This document shows, in pieces, positions 7,031 to 16,237 of a DNA stretch of 64,000 nucleotides. The stretch's first letter is position 1, and the number at the start of each line of letters is the position of its first letter. Source of the stretch: CAWIVH01 sp963839475 (GTDB lineage Bacteria; Acidobacteriota; UBA6911); the NCBI GenBank assembly GCA_963839475.1, contig CAWIVH010000019.1, forward strand, positions 261,326 to 325,325. The letters run 5' to 3'. Made by a program: the position numbers and the translations under genes. The notes beneath the pieces were generated by a model. It was not told where the DNA came from. It saw only the letters and a list, made by a program, of their open reading frames with translations, and did no database searches.

Positions 7031-10000
7031 TTACTGTTTGGATCGAAGAATCCGCTCTGCGGTCTGAAGATCGGAAGCTCCCGGGTCAGCCTTGCGCCAG
7101 GCATCCAGGAAGTATTGCGCTGAGGCGCCGGCTTCGGAGTTTCGCTTCAGGGCGAGTTGGGCTTCCGCCTGAACCAGAAGGGCGCGGACCCGGTCGAGCT
7201 CGAGTTCAAGCTTGGGCTCGACCGGGTCGAGCGGCCCGGCGGATTGCCGCGCTGCTGCCAGTGCCTCCGGCAGCCGCTTCGCCGCCAGGTACGCACGCGC
7301 CAGCCCCAGGCGATAAATCGAAAACTCCTGCCCATCCAGGCTGACCGCGCGCGACAGCTCCGCAATCGCCGCATCTGCCTTCCCCTCCGCGAGCAAAGCC
7401 ATCCCTTTCAGATACGCCGCCGCTTTTTCCACCCGCGGGTTCGTAGTGCCGGCCGCCTGAGCGGTCTGCAATATCGCCGCTGCCGTCTTGCGCACGGCCT
7501 CGGCATTTCCCTGCCGGAGCTCCAGCAAGCCCCGGGCATAAAGATACCGGGTCGGCACTCCCGGGGATTTAGCGACCGACTGTTCCATCATGCGTGCCGC
7601 TCCCGGTAAATCGCCGCTTTCCATCAGAGAGAGGCCCCGCACGGAGAGCGCCAGCGCCGCCCGGATCTGCTCCTTCTCGAGCTCTTTCTGCATCAACTCC
7701 AGCGGCCGCAGCGAGTCGCGGAAGCGACCCTGGGCGCGGCGCAGCGACGCCAGTTCAAGAGCGGCATCGATTCGATGCCGGGCCTCCGCTTTCGTGTTCG
7801 CGAGCACGGCTTCGAGGCGCTTCTCGGCCTCATCAAGGCGGCCGCGCAGGACATCGAGCACCCCCAGGCTGACCTGGGAGAAGTAAAACGCGGGATCCGC
7901 CGCGATCGCCTTGTTGTACTCCTCCGCCGCCAGGTCGAATTCCCCCTGGGCGCGATAGGCGTCCGCCAGCGTGTGATGCGCGTTGGCGCTTTCCGGCTCC
8001 AGTTCCACGTAGCGCCGGAAGGCGGTGACGGCTTCGTTCAGGTTGCGGCTCTCCAGGTAAGCCATGCCCAGCATGCTCCAGGTGCTGTGCGTTTCGGGCT
8101 CCATCTGAGCCATGAACTGGAGCGGCTCGATGGCTTCCTTGGCCTGCCCGTTGTCCATCAAGGCGAAGGCCAGCAGGTGCCGGGCTTCCAGCTCGTAGGG
8201 GTAGGCTGCGATGAGGTCGCGGTAGGCCTTGATGGCATCTTCATAGCGGCGCTGAAAATTAACCTCGGCAGCGCGAATATACCTTTGTTCGCGATCAGGC
8301 AGCCGTGAGCACTCCGCGATCGCCTGCCGGATATTCTTCAGCGCTTCCTCCTGCCTCCCGGTCGATACATAGACGTGGGCCAGCCGGTAGCGAGCCATGG
8401 TATAGTCCGGCGCAGTCTTCAAGGCCTGGACAAACGCCTTCTCCGCCTCGGGATACTTGTAGTCGACGAATGCCTTCAATCCGGCGACATAGGCTTCATA
8501 AGCCGCCGGGTTGCGCGAGGCAAAATCTGCGCTGTAGGCATCGACCCCCTCGCTGGTTGGAACATTCAGCCCCTTTTTGACCGCAAGCGCAACCTGGTCC
8601 GTGGCCCGGATCAGGGCATCCTTTGCCAGGCCATCGACGCGCCGCGACGCCAGGTCGCGACCCTCTTTGGTTTCACTCAAACGCGCGCTCAAGGTAAAGC
8701 CGCCGCCCCCGGGAAGGATTTCGCCGGTCACCAGGTAGCCGATGCCGCCGTCAGCCGCGGTCTTCGTAAGCGCCGCTGAATCCGCGCTGCTTTTGCGCAG
8801 CAGCTGCATCCTGGTAGCCGATACGACGTTGAGATGTTTGGATTGGGCGAGGTTGTCGGAGATCAATCGGGCGATCCCCTCGCCATACCAGTCCAGCGAT
8901 GCGTCGCCGGTCCGGTTGTCAAAGGGCACGATCCCCAGAACAGCCACCGCCTGAGCTGCCGGCGGCGCCTGTCCTGTTCGCACGCCCGGCAGAAGGCTGT
9001 TCCGGACCAGGTAGATTCCCCCCGACAGCAGCAGGATCGCCGCGAGACCCGCCAGGACGGGTTTCAAAATCCGGCTGCGGCGCACCCGGTAGCCCAGGGT
9101 GGTGCGGACGCGGTTCTCGTCCAGATCCCTAAGAAGCTCGTGGAGGTTGGGATAGCGCAGGTCACGGTCGACTTCGAGGCAGCGGTCCAGGATGCGGCGC
9201 AGGTAGTCGGGAAGATCCGGGTTGATATCCCGGGCGGGAGGCGGCGGGGCGTTGATCCTGCGCACCATCACCTCGTAGACCGATCCGCCATCAAAGGGCC
9301 GGCGTCCCGTCACCATCTCGTACAGGATCACCCCGAGGGAATAAATATCGGAGCGGATATCCAGGGTTTGACCTTTGACCTGCTCGGGCGACATGTAGGA
9401 CGGGGTTCCCATCATGGCGCCGGTCTGGGTCATGCCGGTCTGGTCGATGGCTTTGGCGATGCCGAAGTCCATGACGTAGACATGGTCGTCCTCGCCCACC
9501 ATGATGTTCTGGGGCTTGAGGTCCCGGTGCAGCACTCCGGCGTCATGTGCGGCCGCGAGCCCCAGGCAGATCTGACGGAAGATCCGGACCAGCCGCTCCA
9601 GCGGCATCTTCCGCTCGCGCACGATGATTCCCGAGAGATCCTCGCCGCGCACGAACTGCATCGTAAGAAAGCGGATGCTGTCTGATTCTCCCAGGTCGTA
9701 GACTCGCAGCACATTGGGGTGGGTGATCTCGCTGGAAAGCTGGATCTCCCGCTTAAATCGCTCCAGCAGCTGCGTATTGCTGGCCAGAGACGGGCGGATG
9801 AGCTTCAAGGCGATATCACGGTCCAGCGCGTTGTCGCGAACCAGGTAAACGGCCCCCATCCCGCCTTCGCCGAGGCGACGGATGACACGATAGCGGCTTC
9901 CGATCTCCCAGCCTTCAGGGAGCGAGGCCGGCTGGGAGCCTCCTGTGGAAGGAGCGGGCGTCGCCGCCGGAAGCGTTTCGCGGTCAGGGACCGGGGTTGA

Positions 10001-10189
10001 CCGCACGACGGTTGCTTCGGCGTCGGGACTACCTGTGGAAGCGGCCGGCGTCACCGCCGGAAGCGTTTCGCGGTCGGGAAGGGGTGTGGACCGAATGACG
10101 GTGGCATCCGCGTCAAGGAAGTTCAGCGCGCATTGGGCGCATGCCTTGGATTCGGGAGAATTGTCTGCTCCGCATCTGGGACAGATCAT
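7031..10189 (-). CDS. Membrane Ser/Thr protein kinase with zinc ribbon, TolB-like domain and TPR repeats
   Basis: 1052 residues. Residues 1-22 form a zinc ribbon (CPRCG...CAQC). A 30-residue segment follows in two copies. The kinase domain spans about residues 95-365: glycine loop LGEGGMG (106-112), Lys129, HRDLKPQN with Asp213, DFG at 231-233 and activation segment GTPSYMSPEQ, so it should be active. A single membrane helix lies near 385-405 (VLAGLAAILLLSGGIYLV). Outside it is a FlgO/TolB N-terminal-like domain (AVLGIVPFDNRTGD) and a long TPR array to the C-terminus. Probable role: a sensor kinase with an extracytoplasmic protein-interaction domain. It faces away from the peroxidase gene at 10435 and converges with the broken gene to its left; there is no partner sigma factor here. 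Confidence 0.9.
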   Translation of the reverse strand: MICPRCGADNSPESKACAQCALNFLDADATVIRSTPLPDRETLPAVTPAASTGSPDAEATVVRSTPVPDRETLPAATPAPSTGGSQPASLPEGWEIGSRYRVIRRLGEGGMGAVYLVRDNALDRDIALKLIRPSLASNTQLLERFKREIQLSSEITHPNVLRVYDLGESDSIRFLTMQFVRGEDLSGIIVRERKMPLERLVRIFRQICLGLAAAHDAGVLHRDLKPQNIMVGEDDHVYVMDFGIAKAIDQTGMTQTGAMMGTPSYMSPEQVKGQTLDIRSDIYSLGVILYEMVTGRRPFDGGSVYEVMVRRINAPPPPARDINPDLPDYLRRILDRCLEVDRDLRYPNLHELLRDLDENRVRTTLGYRVRRSRILKPVLAGLAAILLLSGGIYLVRNSLLPGVRTGQAPPAAQAVAVLGIVPFDNRTGDASLDWYGEGIARLISDNLAQSKHLNVVSATRMQLLRKSSADSAALTKTAADGGIGYLVTGEILPGGGGFTLSARLSETKEGRDLASRRVDGLAKDALIRATDQVALAVKKGLNVPTSEGVDAYSADFASRNPAAYEAYVAGLKAFVDYKYPEAEKAFVQALKTAPDYTMARYRLAHVYVSTGRQEEALKNIRQAIAECSRLPDREQRYIRAAEVNFQRRYEDAIKAYRDLIAAYPYELEARHLLAFALMDNGQAKEAIEPLQFMAQMEPETHSTWSMLGMAYLESRNLNEAVTAFRRYVELEPESANAHHTLADAYRAQGEFDLAAEEYNKAIAADPAFYFSQVSLGVLDVLRGRLDEAEKRLEAVLANTKAEARHRIDAALELASLRRAQGRFRDSLRPLELMQKELEKEQIRAALALSVRGLSLMESGDLPGAARMMEQSVAKSPGVPTRYLYARGLLELRQGNAEAVRKTAAAILQTAQAAGTTNPRVEKAAAYLKGMALLAEGKADAAIAELSRAVSLDGQEFSIYRLGLARAYLAAKRLPEALAAARQSAGPLDPVEPKLELELDRVRALLVQAEAQLALKRNSEAGASAQYFLDAWRKADPGASDLQTAERILRSKQ
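9942..10121. repeat. Tandem 90-base in-frame duplication in the kinase gene
   Basis: CCTGTGGAA recurs at 9942 and 10032, marking two 90-base copies that encode two 30-residue units in the kinase linker (xATVxRSTPxPDRETLPA). The copies differ by a few substitutions, so the duplication is not brand-new. Confidence 0.8.
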
Positions 10190-10434
10190 GGCGATTTTCG
10201 AGCCTATCGACGATTGCAGCGGACAAGGCGCAGCCGAAACGCGTGCCTGTTTATTCCAGTTTTTATGAGGCCTCTACCTTACCCGCATCCGGCCTTCCCC
10301 GTCAACTTTCGGAATTTGGGTGACAGGAACGAGAGGCACTTGGCTAAGATGTATTCTTTCATCTGTTCGGGCCACCCGATCGAGTAAGATTGAATGAGTT
10401 TCGAGATAGTGACGAGTTGATCAAAAAACCCATT

Positions 10435-11445
10435 ATGAGATTCGCCGGCAGAATCAAACGACCCATATTCGGAATTTTTCTGATGACGACGGTCTGGCTT
10501 GCGGCATGGTCAGGATCCGTCGCTCAAAACCGAAAAGATGAGGGAAAGGTTCCGGCCGGCCTGCCGCCACGCATCTGGCCGTCAGAAAATCCCTACTCGC
10601 CGGAAAAGGCAGAACTGGGGCGCAGGCTCTTTTTCGATCCGCGACTCAGCCTCGATGGATCGATTTCTTGCGCCACATGCCACGATCCGCAATATGCGTT
10701 CACCGAAAGAAGGCCGGTTGCCGTGGGCATCCGGGGGCAGGTCGGAACCAGAAATACGCCCACGATCATCAACCGGGCCTACGGCAGGGAGCAGTTCTGG
10801 GATGGGCGCGCCGCCTCGCTGGAGGAACAGGTTGGGGGACCGATCATCAATCCCATTGAGATGGGAAATACAATCGAAGCCTGTGTGAACACTCTCCGAG
10901 GAGTCCCGGAGTATGCCGATTTGTTTCGCGCTGCATTCGGTGATCCGGCCATCAACTTCGAGCGGATTGCGCAGTCGATTTCGACCTATGAGCGCACCAT
11001 TCTCTCGGGCAACTCACCCTACGATCGGTATCAAGCCGGCGACAAAACGGCTCTGAGCATGAGCGCCAGGCGCGGTGAGAAAGTGTTTAAAAAGGCTTTG
11101 TGCGATCAATGTCACTTTGGCCCCAATTTTACGGACGGGAGTTTTGCGAATACCGGCGTGGGCACGAACAACCCGACGCCTGATTTGGGACGTTACAGCA
11201 TGCTCAAGCGCCCGATGGACTGGGGGGCGTTCAAGGTGCCAACGCTTCGTGAGGTCGCCAACACAGCACCTTACATGCATGACGGCAGCCTGCAGACGCT
11301 GCGCGATGTGGTCGACTTTTACGACCGGGGAGGCATTCCCAACCGCAACCTGGACCGCCGGTACAAGCCGCTCGGTCTCCGCGAACAGGAGAAGGAAGAC
11401 CTGGTCGAATTCCTCAAGTCACTGAGCGGAGAAGGCTGGAAATAG
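10435..11445 (+). CDS. Di-haem cytochrome c peroxidase / MauG family protein
   Basis: 336 residues from the ATG at 10435, which gives a proper signal peptide (MRFAGRIKRPIFGIFLMTTVWLAA, cleavage near SVAQ). A TTG 45 bases upstream would extend it by 15 residues that look unlike a leader. Two c-type haem motifs are present: CATCH (Cys79-His83) and CDQCH (Cys223-His227). Typical family signatures are ELGRRLFFDPRLS, GTRNTPTIINRA, FWDGRA and APYMHDGSLQTLRDVVDFY. The family reduces H2O2 in the periplasm or carries out MauG-like oxidations using electrons from small cytochromes c. A class I cytochrome c is encoded convergently just downstream, a plausible electron donor. Confidence 0.9.
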   Translation: MRFAGRIKRPIFGIFLMTTVWLAAWSGSVAQNRKDEGKVPAGLPPRIWPSENPYSPEKAELGRRLFFDPRLSLDGSISCATCHDPQYAFTERRPVAVGIRGQVGTRNTPTIINRAYGREQFWDGRAASLEEQVGGPIINPIEMGNTIEACVNTLRGVPEYADLFRAAFGDPAINFERIAQSISTYERTILSGNSPYDRYQAGDKTALSMSARRGEKVFKKALCDQCHFGPNFTDGSFANTGVGTNNPTPDLGRYSMLKRPMDWGAFKVPTLREVANTAPYMHDGSLQTLRDVVDFYDRGGIPNRNLDRRYKPLGLREQEKEDLVEFLKSLSGEGWK

Positions 11446-11524
11446 GCGGCAACCTCGAACGGGCCGGTGAGCCGCGCTGCATCAGGGCCTCAACTTCGGG
11501 GCGTGCGCATCCGGTGGAAATATT

Positions 11525-11547
11525 GTCCGCTCGTATGCGGCCTTTTT
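11525..11547 (+). terminator. Possible factor-independent terminator
   Basis: Short stem CCGC-TCGTAT-GCGG followed by CCTTTTT, in the gap between the convergent peroxidase and cytochrome genes. The stem is only 4 base pairs with an outer mismatch, so it is weak. Confidence 0.35.
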
Positions 11548-11553
11548 AGGGAA

Positions 11554-11988
11554 CTATTTCTTCTGTATGGATTGCAGATATTTGGTGAGGGAATAAACGT
11601 CGCCGAATCCATACGACTCTCCGCGATTGGCGTCCCGGAACCGTTTTCCCCAGACCGGCATCTCCCTGGAACCATGAGCGCTGCTGGCTTTTTCCCCGTC
11701 AATCCAGTTCGAGATTTTATCGAACGGGAACCCGTTGTACTTCTGGGACAGATTCGTTAGATCAGTCGGCGGGAGCTTCAGCGCCGGCGCTGCCGGCCCG
11801 TCGCCTGTTCCTGAGCTGCCGTGGCAGGAAACGCAGTACTGGACAAAAAGGGCGCGCCCGTTTTTCACGTACTGGGCGTCGTTTTTTTGCGCGGAAGAGG
11901 CTGCTTGAGAACCGCTGAGGCTGGACAGGATAAAAGCGACGGCCATGACGGCGGCGCAAATGACCAGCTTCTGGAAATGGAATCTCAT
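11554..11988 (-). CDS. Small secreted class I cytochrome c
   Basis: 144 residues from the ATG at 11988, chosen because CGGAGG precedes it by 5-6 bases and it opens a signal peptide (MRFHFQKLVICAAVMAVAFILSSLSG). A longer in-frame start at 12030 adds a non-leader extension. One haem attachment motif CVSCH follows NGRALFVQYC, and the later MPVWG supplies the likely Met axial ligand. It is a periplasmic single-haem electron carrier. It lies upstream of the convergent peroxidase end and 80 bases beyond the start-distal side is the end of the Oar-like gene, which is on the same strand. Confidence 0.88.
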   Translation of the reverse strand: MRFHFQKLVICAAVMAVAFILSSLSGSQAASSAQKNDAQYVKNGRALFVQYCVSCHGSSGTGDGPAAPALKLPPTDLTNLSQKYNGFPFDKISNWIDGEKASSAHGSREMPVWGKRFRDANRGESYGFGDVYSLTKYLQSIQKK

Positions 11989-12109
11989 GCGGCCTCCGGA
12001 AAAATCACCCATAGGATCAGGACCTGGCATAACCGATAGCTCCTCACTTCAAATATAAGATACTTCAAATCTCCTATGCCTCAGCAGGCATGCCTGTCTG
12101 CGAGAGGGA

Positions 12110-15100
12110 TCAGAACTTGTACCGAAGCGCAAACTGGATTTGGCGGGCCGGCGTTGCGGCCATGGTTACGCTGCCAAACTGAGCAGTATTGACGTACCGG
12201 TTCGGCGTTCCGAAATTGGTATGGTTCAGGGCATTGAAAAACTCCGCTCGAAACTGGATGCCGTGCGATTCGTGAATCTGGAATTCACGGATGAGGGCCA
12301 AATCCACGGAGTTCTGCCCCGGCCCGATCACCGTATTGCGCCCCACGTTGCCGAAGGTGAAGGCCGCAGGGGTGGCGAAGGCAGCGGTATTGAACCAGCG
12401 ATCACCGGATTGCTGGTCGGCGGACAGGTAGATAGGCACATTTGGATTCTGGTTGGCGCGGATCGGGTTCGTGTTCAAAATGGTGCCGGCGTTGGCGGTA
12501 TCGCCGAAAACGGAGATGGTAAACGGGAACCCGCTTTGCGCCTGATAAATGGTTGCGATATTCCAGTCACCCAAAATGGCACTCAGGAACCTGGTGCCCA
12601 GCCATTCCGAGCCCGCTTTCAGAGGCACCAGATATTGCGCGCTGAGAACGAATCGATGCTTGAGATGACACCCGCCAAGCCCCCATTCGGTACGCAGGTC
12701 ATTGTTGTTTTGCGGCAGCTCGGGCTCATTGGCGGGTGAGCGGAAAGCCGGCGCATCGGTCAGGAGACGGGAGTAGGTGTAGTTGCTCAAAATGGAGATG
12801 GAGTGGCTGAACTGGTGTTTGTACAGCACCCAGCCGCTGTCATAGGTGGAATTCGCCGTATTTTCTATGATGTTGACGGCGGAGATCGGGAAAGTTGTGC
12901 TCTGAACGGGGAAAATGATGAAGTCCGAATCGAGCGTTGAACCGGGAACAAAGGAGGCGGTGTGGAAAGGACGCCGCGGGCCGACGGCACCGGGGCCTGG
13001 CAACGCATTATTCAAGAGGTGTGCTCGCTGGAGCTTTTTCGAAACGGAACCTGAATATCCCGCCTGAATCAGGTCGTTTTTGGTGACCTGGCCTTCCAAG
13101 GTCAAACTGTACTGCTGGGTGTAGGCGGATTTTCCTCGCGGGTCCACGCCCGTGAAACTCACTACGGTCTTGCCGAGAACGGCGGGATCAAAATCCAGGG
13201 TGTTTATGGCCGGAGTGAAATTGTCGCTCTGCTGCGTTTCGGGAAATACGACCGGGACATTGTGAACCAGGTTGCACCAGGAATTCATGTCTCCCTGGCC
13301 GTAAAATACTCCATAGCCCGCACGGACCACGAATCGCCCATTCCATGGGGAATAGGCGAAACCGACGCGTGGCGCGATGTTGTTTTTATCGGTGTATTGT
13401 GCCCCGGCGGAATATCCGCCTTCGCCTGCGAAATACACATAGGGCTGGCCGCCGATAAAATCAAGATTGTTGAGCGGTTTGGTGGCTTCGTTGGGATTGG
13501 TGACAAGTTCATAGCGGGCGCCGAGGTTGATCGTGAGGTTTTTCCGGATTCTCCAGTCATCCTGAATATAGGTGCCGAAGGTCGTATTCCGCATGTGCAT
13601 GCTGGGATAGCCGGCCTGCCGGGTTTTGACGACAGGGAGCCCCAGCAGGTAACTCGCCAGGGCGTCTCCGGTGCCGTCATTCGTGGCGGTGCGGGTCGTG
13701 AAGCCGGGGGAGAACGAGTAGAATCCGCGGTTCTGGAAAAACCCGAGCATGTTCCAGCGGAATCGGCGGATTTCCGCCCCCACCTTCAAGGAATGCGACC
13801 GGGTTGTCTTTGCCACATTGTCCCCGAACTGGTATACCGTATCGTGGTACTCGGAGGGGGTGGCCAGGAGCTGGTCACCGAAGGGATCATACCCCTGCAC
13901 CACAAACTGCGGCAGTCCGTAGGCTTTTTCTCCTCCCCAGCCGACGCCTTTAATGCCGAGTTCCTTGATCAGATCGCGGCCTTCGGTTCCCTTTTGTCCG
14001 ACCCGTTCCAGGTTCATTCTCTGCAGGCCGAAGCGGAAGCTGTTCACCAGGGACGGCGAAAGCACCCAGTTGTGGGTCAGGGTCAGGTTCTGAACCCGGT
14101 TGTCGTGGTAAGATCCGAAACCGGGCAGGTTCTCAGGGGTAAAGCCGCGCTCGGCGCTCAGGCTGTAACGTCCGTAAATGTTCTGGCTCCCCATATTCCG
14201 GTCGATGCGAGTGGTGAATTGATCGTTGTTGATGCGCTGGACGCGGTTGTCCTGCAAATTATTGAAACTGCCTCCGCCTCCCATCGAGCCCATACCGGAC
14301 ATTCCCTGGTCGCTGTTCGGCAGAGGGACGAATTCCTTTAGCACCTGCTGAGTGGTCGGGTTGATCCGGCTTTGAGGAATGATGTTGTTGGGGAACTGGT
14401 CGCGTATCACCTTCGGGTTGCTGGGGCTCGTGGGCTTGGACGGATCGTAAGACGGATTGTTGCGGGTGGTGGCCGGGTCATAGATGGGATTCATCCCGGT
14501 GAAATCACCGTCACGCGGTTCCTCCATTGGAACCGACTCGATCATAGATTGTCCCTGCACACTCCGGAAACCCTCGAAATGCAGAAAGAAAAAAGTCTTA
14601 TCCTTTCGCAGCGGCCCGCCGATTGTCCCGCCGTACTGGTTTTGTGAAAAATGCGGCAATTTGGAGGGACTGGTGAAGTCGCGTGCATCCAGCGCACTGT
14701 TGCGGAGGTATTCATAAAGGCTGCCATGAAACGAGTTCGTGCCGGTCTTGGTTACCACGTTGATGACGCCCGTTCCCTGCGACCCAAACTCAGCGGAGTA
14801 GGTACCAGCCTGTGTCTGGAATTCACGTACCACATCCGGAGAAAGGCTGATGACATAGGTGTTGAATGCCGGATCTGTGTTGATCGTCCCATCCAATAGA
14901 AAAACGTTCTGATCCGCCCGCCCGCCACCGACACTGATGGCGGAATTCTGCCCGGGGCGCCAGTACAGGGGATTCATATTACCCATCTGGGCGCCGTGGG
15001 ATGTTCGGGCCCCCGGAGTAAGCAGCGACAATTCAAGGAAATGCCGCCCGTTGAGGGGCAGCGATTGCACCTTGTCCTGGTCAATGACTGTGCCGATTGT

Positions 15101-15490
15101 GGCGTCGGTGCTGTTGACCAGCGTAGGGGATGTATCCACTGTGATGGTGGTTTCCAGGGTTCCTACCTTCATCTCAAGGTCAAGCTTGGCCTGCTGGTTG
15201 ATTTCCAGCTTCACCAGGGCTTTGCCCGAGGTAAAGCTGGACAATTCCCAGGTGACCTCGTAATCGCCAGGCTGCAATCCCTGGAATTCGTAGTAGCCAT
15301 CGTTATTCGAAACAGTGCCTCGCGTAAAACCGGTTCGGGTTTCGCGTACCTGGACGGCGACTCCGGGCAGAAGCAGTTTCTGCGGATCGTAGACCGTTCC
15401 AAACAGCTTGGAAGTTGCGGATTGCGCCGCGAGTAATCCTGGGAAGCCAAGGAAAGCAGCCAGAACAGCCGACGAAAGCAAGGATTTCAT
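12110..15490 (-). CDS. Oar-like TonB-dependent outer membrane receptor
   Basis: 1126 residues. Signal peptide (MKSLLSSAVLAAFLGFPGLLAA), then a carboxypeptidase-regulatory-like beta-sandwich (residues 25-115; LFGTVYDPQKLLLPGVAVQV, DGYYEFQGLQPGDYEV), a plug domain around 130-250 (SLPLNGRHFLELSLLTPGA, GTGVINVVTKTGTNSFHGS) and a long beta-barrel ending in the aromatic residue of QFALRYKF. This architecture is the abundant Oar family of Acidobacteriota; members are thought to import or bind large substrates, often sugars or peptides, but substrates are rarely known. A Met/Gly-rich loop (GMSGMGSMGGGGS) lies near residue 400. The upstream region carries the repeat array at 15834-16138. Confidence 0.92.
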   Translation of the reverse strand: MKSLLSSAVLAAFLGFPGLLAAQSATSKLFGTVYDPQKLLLPGVAVQVRETRTGFTRGTVSNNDGYYEFQGLQPGDYEVTWELSSFTSGKALVKLEINQQAKLDLEMKVGTLETTITVDTSPTLVNSTDATIGTVIDQDKVQSLPLNGRHFLELSLLTPGARTSHGAQMGNMNPLYWRPGQNSAISVGGGRADQNVFLLDGTINTDPAFNTYVISLSPDVVREFQTQAGTYSAEFGSQGTGVINVVTKTGTNSFHGSLYEYLRNSALDARDFTSPSKLPHFSQNQYGGTIGGPLRKDKTFFFLHFEGFRSVQGQSMIESVPMEEPRDGDFTGMNPIYDPATTRNNPSYDPSKPTSPSNPKVIRDQFPNNIIPQSRINPTTQQVLKEFVPLPNSDQGMSGMGSMGGGGSFNNLQDNRVQRINNDQFTTRIDRNMGSQNIYGRYSLSAERGFTPENLPGFGSYHDNRVQNLTLTHNWVLSPSLVNSFRFGLQRMNLERVGQKGTEGRDLIKELGIKGVGWGGEKAYGLPQFVVQGYDPFGDQLLATPSEYHDTVYQFGDNVAKTTRSHSLKVGAEIRRFRWNMLGFFQNRGFYSFSPGFTTRTATNDGTGDALASYLLGLPVVKTRQAGYPSMHMRNTTFGTYIQDDWRIRKNLTINLGARYELVTNPNEATKPLNNLDFIGGQPYVYFAGEGGYSAGAQYTDKNNIAPRVGFAYSPWNGRFVVRAGYGVFYGQGDMNSWCNLVHNVPVVFPETQQSDNFTPAINTLDFDPAVLGKTVVSFTGVDPRGKSAYTQQYSLTLEGQVTKNDLIQAGYSGSVSKKLQRAHLLNNALPGPGAVGPRRPFHTASFVPGSTLDSDFIIFPVQSTTFPISAVNIIENTANSTYDSGWVLYKHQFSHSISILSNYTYSRLLTDAPAFRSPANEPELPQNNNDLRTEWGLGGCHLKHRFVLSAQYLVPLKAGSEWLGTRFLSAILGDWNIATIYQAQSGFPFTISVFGDTANAGTILNTNPIRANQNPNVPIYLSADQQSGDRWFNTAAFATPAAFTFGNVGRNTVIGPGQNSVDLALIREFQIHESHGIQFRAEFFNALNHTNFGTPNRYVNTAQFGSVTMAATPARQIQFALRYKF

Positions 15491-15833
15491 GGAATGTACA
15501 TCTCCGTTACGTGGTTATAGCGATGCCCTGTATCAGGCCGGGCACTTCATACCGATTCACAAATACCAACAGGCTGGAAAAACCCAGAATTTTGCAAACC
15601 ACCCGAGTTGAATAAACATGAGGGTGCAAAAAATGTGCCAGCTACCGCAGTTTCATTGGGAGATTGTTTAAGATATTGAAATAAAAGGATTTATTTGATT
15701 CGCGGACGAACTCAACCGTTGGGCCATCCCGTCAGGAAGCATATTTAATATGAATTTGGCAATGGTCAAAATCTATTAAGGCATATTATTTATGGCTTAT
15801 CCAATCCAAATCCACATGAATAGACTTTGTGGC

Positions 15834-16138
15834 AACTATGGACACCCACAAATTGGTGGCAACTGTGGACACCCATAATTTGGGGTAACTGTGGATTTGT
15901 GGACAGCTGAACTGTAGAACTGTGGACACCCACAAATCCGATTCATCCGCCGGATTCAGTAGAGGAACTGTGGACACCCACAAATCAGGGCACTTTGGAA
16001 CTGTAACTGTGGACAGCCATGAATCAGCGAAACCGTGGCACGATGGATGGGTATTGTGGACATCCATTTAAGAATTGTGGACAGCCATGAAACAACCTCA
16101 TCCACTGCGTTGGGTGAAATTATGGACAGCCACCAATC
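15834..16138. repeat. Degenerate array of a 20-base REP-like repeat, about eight copies
   Basis: Copies read on the + strand, consensus AACTGTGGACACCCACAAAT: 15834 (ACTATGGACACCCACAAATT), 15861, 15919, 15966, 16005 (GGACAGCCATGAAT), 16053 (GGACATCCATTTAA), 16074 and 16118. Spacing is irregular (21 to 58 bases), so it is not CRISPR. The last copies diverge at ACACCC to ACAGCC or ACATCC. The array sits between the convergently or tandemly placed receptor and DUF4139-like genes in a 747-base gap that otherwise shows no gene. Same-type motifs flank the transposase at 20914-22032. Confidence 0.8.
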
Positions 16139-16237
16139 CGATTTGAAGGTACTCCCGTGAGCTGGCTGCTCAATTACCGGGCGGGAAAATGCCGAGCGAT
16201 AGGTTTGCCGGTTGTCGCGAGATGATGATGATCTTCA

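Noticed and set aside
13262..14341. 359-codon plus-strand frame inside the Oar-like receptor gene
   Set aside because: Antisense shadow of the receptor; no protein-family pattern.
15786..16067. Minus-strand frame encoding a repeated LWVSTV peptide
   Set aside because: It is only the translation of the AACTGTGGACACCCA repeat array; spacing of the repeats and lack of start signals argue against a gene.
15834..16138. CRISPR array
   Set aside because: Repeats are too degenerate and unevenly spaced, no unique spacers of constant size, and no cas genes nearby.
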